Positions 50,241-56,613 of a stretch of DNA of 56,613 nt are shown piece after piece. Both the position numbers and the translations under genes were made by a program. The stretch's first letter is position 1; every line of letters starts with the position of its first letter. Source of the DNA: Hyphomicrobiales bacterium (GTDB lineage: Bacteria; Pseudomonadota; Alphaproteobacteria; Rhizobiales; Aestuariivirgaceae); the NCBI GenBank assembly GCA_025359045.1, contig JANYHN010000004.1, forward strand, positions 1-56,613. The letters run 5' to 3'. The notes beneath the pieces were generated by a model. That model saw nothing but the letters and a program-made list of their open reading frames with translations, was not told the origin of the DNA and did not search any database.

Positions 50241-51699
50241 GATAGATTTTTCCTGCTATGGCTGCCGCAACAGCATCATGATCTTTAAAGGGATGAACAG
50301 TCGTGCCAATCGTCTGTCCCTCTTCATGGCCTTTGCCAGCCACCAACAAAATATCGCCTGCGCCCAAAGCTGCAATTGCGGTTGCGATCGCCCTGGCACG
50401 ATCGCCAATTTCAATGGCATGCGGTGCGCCAGCAAGAACCTCGCGCCGAATTTGCGCAGCATCTTCCGTGCGCGGATTATCATCCGTCAAATAGGCGACA
50501 TCAGCATGCTTAGCCACGGCCGCCGCCATCAAAGGCCGTTTGCCTTTGTCGCGGTCACCCCCACATCCAAACACCACATGAAGTTTACGCTTGGCATAAG
50601 GGCGCAAAGCCGAAATCGCATTCTCTAATGCATCAGGCGTGTGCGCATAATCCACAAACACACTGGCACCTATGTTCGTCACGCCCACCAATTCCAACCG
50701 ACCGCTTGCACCCTTCAAAGATTCGAGCGCATGTAGAGCCATTCCAACTTCGCCACCCGATGCAATCACTAAACCTGCTGCAACCAACGCATTCGAAACT
50801 TGAAAATCGCCAACCAGTGGTAAACTCACGCTGTGTTGACCGACTTTGCTTTCAATCACCAGCTCCTGCCCCAAGCCATTTGCGGTTGATTGCAACAACT
50901 TCAAATCATCACCATTGCGACCAACTTTGAACGGCACCAAGCCAGCATTCAAAGCATGTCGCAAAACATCATCCCCTTGTGGCGAGTCCATGTTGATCAC
51001 AGCTGCCGAACCATGTGGCAGAAGCTCATCAAACAACCGCATCTTTGCAGCAAAATAAGCATCGAAACTATGGTGATAATCCAAATGATCTTGGGTAAGA
51101 TTAGTGAAAGCCCCAGCCGTCAAACGCAAACCATCCAATCTAAATTGCGCTAAGCCATGGCTTGAAGCTTCAATCGCCAAATGCTGCACATGATCGTCGC
51201 GCAGTTTTGCGACCAGCTGCGCAAGCTGAACAGGGTCAGGCGTCGTATGCGCGAGATATTCCGAGCCATCCGGCCCCACCACACCAATCGTGCCAAGGCT
51301 GGCCGCACGAAAACCCATGGCTTTCCAAATCTGCCGTACAAATACCGAAACCGAAGTTTTGCCGTTTGTGCCTGTCACAGCCACAATCGTATCAGGTTGG
51401 CGGTCATAAAACCGGGCCGCCATGAGAGCTAAAAGCCGACGCGGATTATCTGTTTCAACAATCGGCCCAGAGCCCCCATAGCTCCCAGGTTGACAAATCG
51501 CTGCCACAGCGCCACTCGCAATTGCATTCGCAATATAGGCACCACCATCGACCTTGGTTCCCGGCAATGCCGCAAACACAAAGCCAGTTTTTACCTCTCG
51601 GCTATCCGACGTAATACCATTGACCTCAACATCACCACTTCTCGGCAGTGGCGCGTCATGTTGCAAAAGTCGGCTGAGCAAAATCGTCATAAGCGTCAA
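50233..51699 (-). CDS. murE: UDP-MurNAc-L-Ala-D-Glu-meso-DAP ligase
   Basis: Adds the third stem residue. 488 residues. Motifs: VNGITSDSREVKTGFVFAAL, IVAVTGTNGKTSVSVFVRQ (ATP loop) and EASSHGLAQFRLDG. YLTDDNPRTED contains the DNPR motif that marks meso-diaminopimelate-specific enzymes. It overlaps ftsI upstream by 4 bp and murF downstream by 8 bp. Confidence 0.96.
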   Translation of the reverse strand: MTLMTILLSRLLQHDAPLPRSGDVEVNGITSDSREVKTGFVFAALPGTKVDGGAYIANAIASGAVAAICQPGSYGGSGPIVETDNPRRLLALMAARFYDRQPDTIVAVTGTNGKTSVSVFVRQIWKAMGFRAASLGTIGVVGPDGSEYLAHTTPDPVQLAQLVAKLRDDHVQHLAIEASSHGLAQFRLDGLRLTAGAFTNLTQDHLDYHHSFDAYFAAKMRLFDELLPHGSAAVINMDSPQGDDVLRHALNAGLVPFKVGRNGDDLKLLQSTANGLGQELVIESKVGQHSVSLPLVGDFQVSNALVAAGLVIASGGEVGMALHALESLKGASGRLELVGVTNIGASVFVDYAHTPDALENAISALRPYAKRKLHVVFGCGGDRDKGKRPLMAAAVAKHADVAYLTDDNPRTEDAAQIRREVLAGAPHAIEIGDRARAIATAIAALGAGDILLVAGKGHEEGQTIGTTVHPFKDHDAVAAAIAGKIYHG

Positions 51700-53399
51700 C
51701 CGTGTTTCTCTTCAGCGCCGCCAGCTTTGGCTTGCTTGGCCAGCTTCACCAAATCTTCTGGCGTAAACTGCGGCGTAATACCAAGCATCGGTGCCACGCG
51801 TTCGATAATCGCCGCAGCCGTTGGCACGGCATTCCAACCCGCCGTCTGAAATCCATATGTGCCGGGAATGGCTTGCGGCTCATCGAGCATCACAAAAATG
51901 GCATATTTCGGCTTTTCCATAGGAAACGCGCCAATAAAAGTGGCCAGCACTTTTGTCTTCGAATAACGCCCACCAATCACTTTTTCAGCCGTGCCGGTTT
52001 TGCCACCCACACGGTAACCAATTACGTCAGCCTTGGAAGCTGTTCCCTCAGTTACATTCAGCCGGAAAAGATATCGCATTTTCTCCGATGTTTCAGGCTT
52101 TACAATACGGTGAGCCAAAGCTTGCGCATCTTCCTTCGTGCGCTTTAAAAACGTCGGCGGGATCGACATGCCACCATTTATCAAATCAGAAATCACAGAT
52201 AAGCCTTGCAAAGGTTGTACGGCAAAACCATGGCCAAATGCGGCCGTCGCCGAAGATAATTTGCTCCAACGGCGCGGCAATAATGGCTTGGCACTTTCTG
52301 GCACTTCCGTCACCAGTCGATCCATGAAACCAACCCGATTCAAAAATTCATGATGCCCCTCAAGCCCAACCTGCAACGCCATTTTCGCCGTTCCGATATT
52401 CGATGAGTTGGTAAAGACTTCAGGCACCGTCAATACTTTGTGCATCGCATGAAAATCACTGATCCGCGCATTACCAATGATAAGAGGATGCGACGCGTCA
52501 TACCTCGAATTCATGTTCATCACGCCATAATCAAACGCCATGGCAAAGGTTACAGCCTTGATCACTGAGCCTAATTCATAAACACCGCTCGTCAATTTAT
52601 TTTGTTGATCGGAAGTCAACCTTTTATCTTCAGCATTCGGATTGTAATCAGGCAGCGACGCTAACGCCACGATCTCGCCCGTTTCGGTATTAAGTACAAT
52701 CCCGCCACCAGACTTGGCTTTAAATTTGATAACTGCCTTGGAAACTTCATCCGTCACAGCATGCTGCACCCGCATATCCATCGCAAGCTGGGCTGGATAA
52801 GTCGTGTGGCTTTCAGGCTCGCTCAGCGATGCCGTATAAAGCGCACCTTGATCATCAAGATATTTTTCAATGCCCGCGATGCCTTTTGTATCCACGTCCA
52901 CATAACCAACGGTATGAGCCGCAAGTCGTCCCATTGGATAAACCCGCTTGCGCTCATTCACATAGGCCACACCCGGAATGCCCAGATTATAAACCGCATC
53001 GCGTTCTTCCGTATTGGTCTGGCGTTTGAGCCACACAAAGGCCTTGCCCGGCTTCAACAACTTTTCTTTCAAACTTTTTGCATTCAACTCTGGTAAAGTG
53101 GCAGTCAATAATTCAACAGCTTCATCCACATCAGTGATCTTGCGCGGATCAACAAATAGCGAAGACACTTCAATATCAGTCGCCATAACCTGCCCATTTC
53201 GGTCGACAATATCAGGCCTCGGCATAGATTTTTCACGCAAAACAACATCGCCAGTGGTGTCTACTTTGTGGATCAGCGTCAGCTTGCCGAGTTGAACTGC
53301 AATCATTAAAAAGAAAGTACAAAAAATCATGCTGACGAGGCGAATACGATTTTGCCCTGCCAGTTTTTGCGAACCCAGTTGCGCCTTATCATTCATCAT
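51696..53399 (-). CDS. ftsI: Septal transpeptidase FtsI (PBP3)
   Basis: Class B penicillin-binding protein that cross-links septal peptidoglycan with FtsW. 567 residues: a short cytoplasmic start, one membrane segment at about 20-40, a pedestal domain (55-215) and the transpeptidase domain. Active-site motifs are S278-V-I-K281, S332-S-N334 and K467-T-G-T470, all intact. The C-terminus lacks extra PASTA domains. It overlaps ftsL and murE by 4 bp at each end. Confidence 0.95.
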   Translation of the reverse strand: MMNDKAQLGSQKLAGQNRIRLVSMIFCTFFLMIAVQLGKLTLIHKVDTTGDVVLREKSMPRPDIVDRNGQVMATDIEVSSLFVDPRKITDVDEAVELLTATLPELNAKSLKEKLLKPGKAFVWLKRQTNTEERDAVYNLGIPGVAYVNERKRVYPMGRLAAHTVGYVDVDTKGIAGIEKYLDDQGALYTASLSEPESHTTYPAQLAMDMRVQHAVTDEVSKAVIKFKAKSGGGIVLNTETGEIVALASLPDYNPNAEDKRLTSDQQNKLTSGVYELGSVIKAVTFAMAFDYGVMNMNSRYDASHPLIIGNARISDFHAMHKVLTVPEVFTNSSNIGTAKMALQVGLEGHHEFLNRVGFMDRLVTEVPESAKPLLPRRWSKLSSATAAFGHGFAVQPLQGLSVISDLINGGMSIPPTFLKRTKEDAQALAHRIVKPETSEKMRYLFRLNVTEGTASKADVIGYRVGGKTGTAEKVIGGRYSKTKVLATFIGAFPMEKPKYAIFVMLDEPQAIPGTYGFQTAGWNAVPTAAAIIERVAPMLGITPQFTPEDLVKLAKQAKAGGAEEKHG

Positions 53400-53746
53400 T
53401 GCATCTTCTCGAGGATAGCCCCAATCGGGTCAGCCGTTTTATCATCCAGTTTGATGACAGGCGTGTCTGGAATCTTGGTCGCCACTTCAGCAACCGAAAT
53501 AATCTGGGTGGCTTTTACTGGCCGCAACTTCAGTTGCTCTTCGGCCATTTTTTGCAAACGATCAGGCCGCGTCAAACTTGCCCATTCCGCATCGAGCAAC
53601 TTAATTGTTTCACGCTCATCATTGATACCCGTCTTCAGCTTCGTAATTTGCCGCTCAAGCCCGCGCGTTGAATGTTCCAGCGAATACATATAAAAACCCG
53701 CTACCAAAACCGTCAAAACTAAAAACGCATTAATTACTTTGATCAT
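53396..53746 (-). CDS. ftsL: Cell division protein FtsL
   Basis: Small bitopic divisome protein of 116 residues, identified by its place between rsmH and ftsI and by structure. There is one N-terminal membrane segment (INAFLVLTVLVAGFYMYSLE), then a leucine-zipper-like coiled coil (TRGLERQITKLKTGINDERE ... LLDAEWASLTRPDRLQKMAEEQL), with a proline-rich end. The last part matches the alphaproteobacterial FtsL-like pattern. The start overlaps the rsmH stop by one base. Confidence 0.88.
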   Translation of the reverse strand: MIKVINAFLVLTVLVAGFYMYSLEHSTRGLERQITKLKTGINDERETIKLLDAEWASLTRPDRLQKMAEEQLKLRPVKATQIISVAEVATKIPDTPVIKLDDKTADPIGAILEKMQ

Positions 53747-54759
53747 TAGTGCTTTCCCCCACGCAGTTGCGGAACTGCCATACCAGTCACATCAAACGGA
53801 AAAGCCGCCGCAGATGTGCGAACAGCGGCACGTAGCTTTGCTGAACGTGAACGCGGATTATCCAGTTTCTCCAATTCACTGGCTTCCACATGGCCTTTGT
53901 AAATCAATTCAAAACTAGGCGCTGGCCCTGAATGCGCTTCCGGCATATAGCGTGAACCCGTTGGCAACTTTCCAGCACGCGCCGCAAAAAACCGCTTCAC
54001 AATCCGGTCTTCCAGCGAATGAAACGTCACCACAACCAAACGCCCCCCCTCTTCTAAAATGTCTTCTGCCGCACATAGCGCCATCGCCAATTCATCAAGC
54101 TCGGCATTCACATGAATGCGCAACGCCTGAAATGTGCGCGTAGCCGGATGCGTCCGATCCTTGGCGCGTTGCGGCCCTGTGGCGCGTTCAACAGCCTTCA
54201 CCAAATCCATCGTGGTCATCAGTGGCGCTTCTGCCCGCGCCGAAACAATCGCTTTGGCAATCGAGCGCGAACGTGGCTCTTCGCCAAATACAAAAATAAT
54301 TTGCGCCAGATCTTCTGCCGCTAAGCTGTTCACATAATCAGCTGCAGATTTTCCCTCCTGCCCCATGCGCATATCCAGTGGTCCCTCACGCATGAAAGAA
54401 AAGCCGCGTTCAGCTTCATCTATTTGCATCGATGAAACGCCAATATCCAAAACCACGCCTTGAACTTTGTTCAAACCCAAATCAGAAATAATATTTTGCA
54501 TCTCGCCAAAAGTGCCACGCACCAAATGCAGCCGACCTTTCGATTGCGCCACCAGCGAAGCGCCATCAGCAACCGCATTGGGATCGCGGTCAATGGCAAT
54601 CACCCTGGTGCCACCAACATCCAAAATTCCGCGCGTATAGCCACCTGCTCCAAACGTGCCATCAACGTAAATTCTGCCCTGCTGCGGAGCCAAAGCGCCA
54701 AGCACTTCGGGCAACATCACAGGGTAATGGCGTTGGGTGGAATTCGAGGTTGAAATCAT
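53746..54759 (-). CDS. rsmH: 16S rRNA m4C1402 methyltransferase RsmH
   Basis: SAM-dependent methyltransferase (formerly MraW) acting on C1402 of 16S rRNA. 337 residues. Motifs: HYPVMLPEVLGAL, YVDGTFGAGGYTRGIL (SAM binding), IDRDPNAV, DIGVSSMQIDEAERGFSF, GPLDMRM and VVTFHSLEDRIVKRFF. I chose the ATG at 54759 (MISTSNSTQRHYPVM), which matches the family; 19 extra residues in frame to 54816 do not. This is the first gene of the division/wall operon here; mraZ, which usually precedes it, is not present. Confidence 0.95.
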   Translation of the reverse strand: MISTSNSTQRHYPVMLPEVLGALAPQQGRIYVDGTFGAGGYTRGILDVGGTRVIAIDRDPNAVADGASLVAQSKGRLHLVRGTFGEMQNIISDLGLNKVQGVVLDIGVSSMQIDEAERGFSFMREGPLDMRMGQEGKSAADYVNSLAAEDLAQIIFVFGEEPRSRSIAKAIVSARAEAPLMTTMDLVKAVERATGPQRAKDRTHPATRTFQALRIHVNAELDELAMALCAAEDILEEGGRLVVVTFHSLEDRIVKRFFAARAGKLPTGSRYMPEAHSGPAPSFELIYKGHVEASELEKLDNPRSRSAKLRAAVRTSAAAFPFDVTGMAVPQLRGGKH

Positions 54760-54879
54760 GGGGCCGAGCAAACACAATGAATAAGAGGTTAATGTCGACC
54801 GACAATGCCTCTGCAATTCCTAACAAATCGTTTCAAATGCGATTCATTTCAACACTTTCGCTCGAAAGCGAAAAAAACA
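54760..54879 (-). promoter_or_regulatory. rsmH (dcw operon) upstream region
   Basis: This 120-bp stretch between rnpB and rsmH must hold the operon promoter unless rnpB transcripts read through. A single GATTC (GANTC) lies at 54841. A TGTCG/CGACA dyad is at 54793-54804. A 7-bp hairpin TTTCGCT-N4-AGCGAAA lies at 54856-54873, next to the rnpB 3' end. No strong -35/-10 pair is obvious, and no MraZ-type GTGGG repeats are visible. Confidence 0.3.
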
Positions 54880-55267
54880 CCAGTCGGCCTATAAGCCGGG
54901 TTTTGTCCCCATGAAGTTTCCTTCACAGTGTATGGCCATTCATCTGGAGCATTTGTTACCAAATGCTTCGCGCAACCAACCCGGGCAGCGAGCCGGAAAA
55001 GCTTTGAAACTTGCGTTTCGTGCTGCCCCTATTAGGTCTTGCTCCGGGTGGGGTTTACCGTGCCAGCCTTGTTGCCAAGCCTGCGGTGGGCTCTTACCCC
55101 ACCTTTTCACCCTGACCACAGCGAACTGTGGCGGTTTGTTTTCTGTGGCACTTTCCCTAAAGTCGCCTTCGCCGGTCGTTAACCGGCACCCTATTTCCGT
55201 GGAGCCCGGACTTTCCTCCCTCGCACCCTTGCGGGCCTAGCGAGAGCGGCCATCCAGCCGACTGGTG
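54880..55267 (-). ncRNA. rnpB: RNase P RNA (type A)
   Basis: Catalytic RNA that trims tRNA 5' leaders. The minus strand starts CCAGTCGGCTGGATGGCC and ends GGCTTATAGGCCGACTGG, which pair to form P1. The universally conserved GAGGAAAGTCCGGGCT lies near the 5' end and ACAGAAA lies in the middle. GGTAAACCCCACC and CACGAAACG are further type A elements. Length is about 388 nt. A U7 run follows the 3' end at once (minus strand), consistent with termination. It is next to the dcw cluster. Confidence 0.96.
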
Positions 55268-55364
55268 TGGCGGGCTTAGGCTTGCAATCAGCCTTGGTCA
55301 ATAAAAACCACTTGTATTGGTGAAATCAGGCACCACGTACTGCGCTGGTTTAAGGGGCAGTAAA

Positions 55365-55712
55365 ATGGTGCATGCAGAAACATTGAAGAAACTGAATCGC
55401 TTGCGCGTCATCGCAAAGTTCATGGATTCAGGCTGGGGCATCCCTTTCACAAAAGTTCGCTTTGGTGCTGATGCCATCGCAGGCCTTGTCCCAGGCTTTG
55501 GCGATGCTGGAGCAGCACTGGTATCACTTTATATCGTTTTGGAAGCCCGCAAACTCGGCGCCCCAAACCACCTACTGGTAAAAATGTTAGCCAACATTGC
55601 CATCGACACAGGCGTGGGCACCATTCCGGTTGTGGGTGATCTATTTGACGTGTTTTTCAAGTCAAATATAAAGAACATCGATTTATTACATGATTTCATT
55701 CATAAAAAGTAA
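55365..55712 (+). CDS. DUF4112 family membrane protein
   Basis: 115-residue protein with the DUF4112 pattern: LRVIAKFMDSGWGIPFTKVRFGADAI, then a hydrophobic stretch GLVPGFGDAGAALVSLYIVLEA, and DTGVGTIPVVGDLFDVFFKSN. Probably two or three membrane helices with glycine/proline-rich turns. The start at 55365 (MVHAETLKKL) has AAGGGG upstream; an in-frame start at 55317 is less likely. It is divergent from rnpB. Function unknown. Confidence 0.85.
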   Translation: MVHAETLKKLNRLRVIAKFMDSGWGIPFTKVRFGADAIAGLVPGFGDAGAALVSLYIVLEARKLGAPNHLLVKMLANIAIDTGVGTIPVVGDLFDVFFKSNIKNIDLLHDFIHKK

Positions 55713-55798
55713 GTAACGCAATCGTTATTCGTTTTAAGTTACGCGCCACAAATTGCTGGTGTAGTGTCTTCTAAAATTGTCAGTTGGAACCAAACCCA

Positions 55799-56263
55799 TT
55801 GCGCCTCATTTTTGCACTCTTCGCCCTACTTGCAACATACTCGACAAGCTTCGCACAGGAACGGGAATGGACGCTAAACACCTCTGACAAAGAAGCCTTT
55901 CTCGTTTTTGGAGTGCCTGATACCGACGACGTCGGTTTAAGTTTCTGGTGCGAAATCGGCACCAACAAATTTTCTGTCTTCATCAATAACATTGCAGGCC
56001 AGTTAAAAGAAGGCCAGAGGGCAGACTTGGCAATCGAGATTGGTAACCAGAAATTCTCCGTCAAAACCAAAGCCGCAGTCGACAAATTGGGCCTCTCGAA
56101 AAGCCTTGAAGGGCAAATCCCCAGCAATAGCCCGATCTTGAAAGCCGCCGAAAACGGCTCAAGCCTAAAAACCACAATCCTCAACCACACCAACACCTAT
56201 CCGCTGATAGACGCAGACTTCACTGGCCTCATGCGCACCTGCGCAGGCGACGTGGTGAATTAG
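55799..56263 (+). CDS. Exported protein of unknown function
   Basis: About 154 residues with a clear signal peptide (RLIFALFALLATYSTSFAQ, cleavage after SFA) and a mature part with FWCEIGTNKFSVFI early and LMRTCAGD near the C-terminus. The two cysteines could form a disulfide. No ATG is available; TTG at 55799 has GGAA 8 nt upstream, and another TTG at 55784 is in frame. I do not recognise a family. Codon use and signal peptide support it as a real gene. Confidence 0.65.
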   Translation: MRLIFALFALLATYSTSFAQEREWTLNTSDKEAFLVFGVPDTDDVGLSFWCEIGTNKFSVFINNIAGQLKEGQRADLAIEIGNQKFSVKTKAAVDKLGLSKSLEGQIPSNSPILKAAENGSSLKTTILNHTNTYPLIDADFTGLMRTCAGDVVN

Positions 56264-56613
56264 GCCTCTTTACCGCGCACTTAATGCCGCTCAGCTACGG
56301 TTTCCACTTTTGCGGAGTATACGTGAGTGGGTTGATGCTTTTTCAGATTGGTAGGCCATGGGTAAAGATAATCAAATTCCGAACCCGCGGTAAGAGCCCT
56401 CATTAAAAGCGGTTTGAAGTCAAACCGCTTTGATGAGGGCTCTTGGCCACAAGTTCAGAACTTTACAAAACTATTTCACCTATACTATGATTTTATACTT
56501 GACAGACATTTATATTCTGTACTATCTATGTTCCGTCTTCTCCAGAAGGGGTTTCCGTTCGCGACGGTGATCAGAAATGGGGAAAGATGTGGCGCTTGCG
56601 GGGTTGGGCTAAC
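56264..56613. other. Right-end region: long hairpin and unassigned sequence
   Basis: No full gene. An 11-codon ORF (56358-56393, MGKDNQIPNPR) stops exactly where a long inverted repeat begins (56393-56443). Further right, TTGACA at 56499-56504 overlaps an ACAGA-N9-TCTGT dyad. Past it two frames stay open to the window edge, one from an ATG at 56528; 86 bp are too few to identify a product. Confidence 0.4.
56393..56443. terminator. Long near-perfect hairpin
   Basis: AGAGCCCTCAT...GCGGTTTGA and its complement form a 24-bp stem with one bulge and a tetraloop. It is followed on the plus strand by no U run, though the inner stem ends in CCGCTTT. It may terminate transcription from both sides. Its length is well above ordinary terminators. 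Confidence 0.6.

Noticed and set aside
54856..54873. Hairpin after rnpB as its terminator
   Set aside because: In the rnpB direction the U run precedes the hairpin, so it is not a standard terminator; the U7 run right after P1 is the more likely end.

Overview
The window is a chromosomal segment of an alphaproteobacterium, most likely of the Hyphomicrobiales (Rhizobiales) type. The pointers are an alphaproteobacterial-type SspB, the fumC-DUF4169-ribbon-helix-helix trio, a DUF1127 protein, alphaproteobacterial UvrD, RecN and LigA, a complete dcw (division and cell wall) cluster with rnpB beside it, and GANTC (CcrM-type) sites clustered upstream of ftsZ. Base composition looks close to 50% GC. 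The order-level assignment is an inference from gene content; no species can be named.

Left part (1-10.7 kb): a vapBC toxin-antitoxin pair; sspB overlapping mepA; two tandem kup potassium transporter genes translationally coupled to a PHP-domain hydrolase gene; a convergent MFS transporter; then an accessory patch with hicBA bracketed by two near-identical 40-bp palindromic repeats, yefM-yoeB behind a recognisable operator, and a lone DUF2971/AbiGi-like gene.

Middle part (10.7-32 kb): mostly housekeeping and accessory metabolism. It holds fumC with two small partners, a very large AsmA-family protein with a coiled-coil tail, a GlcD-type FAD oxidase divergent from a thioesterase, uvrD, a SnoaL-like protein with a small unknown partner, an exported MsrB, a DHA2 MFS transporter, an ABC exporter, an OmpA-type lipoprotein, a cupin gene divergent from a LysR regulator gene, prmA, a DUF1127 gene, an M24 aminopeptidase P gene and azlCD.

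Right part (31-54.8 kb, minus strand): one long dcw locus transcribed right to left: rsmH-ftsL-ftsI-murE-murF-mraY-murD-ftsW-murG-murC-murB-ddl-ftsQ-ftsA, then ftsZ after a 315-bp gap with its own regulatory signals, then bamD-recN-ligA-azlC-azlD. Most junctions are 1-8 bp overlaps, so the wall-precursor enzymes and divisome proteins are probably made from one message. lpxC (usual between ftsZ and bamD in relatives) and mraZ (usual before rsmH) are not here; rnpB lies directly upstream of rsmH.

The far right end has a DUF4112 gene, a small exported protein of unknown function, a long hairpin and about 170 bp of unassigned sequence.

I found no prophage, insertion sequence, CRISPR array or tRNA, and nothing I would call a new multi-gene system. 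The most interesting signals are short: the repeat-bracketed hicBA, three genes whose start regions lie in or beside perfect 6-8 bp inverted repeats, the ftsZ upstream methylation-site cluster, and the missing lpxC and mraZ.
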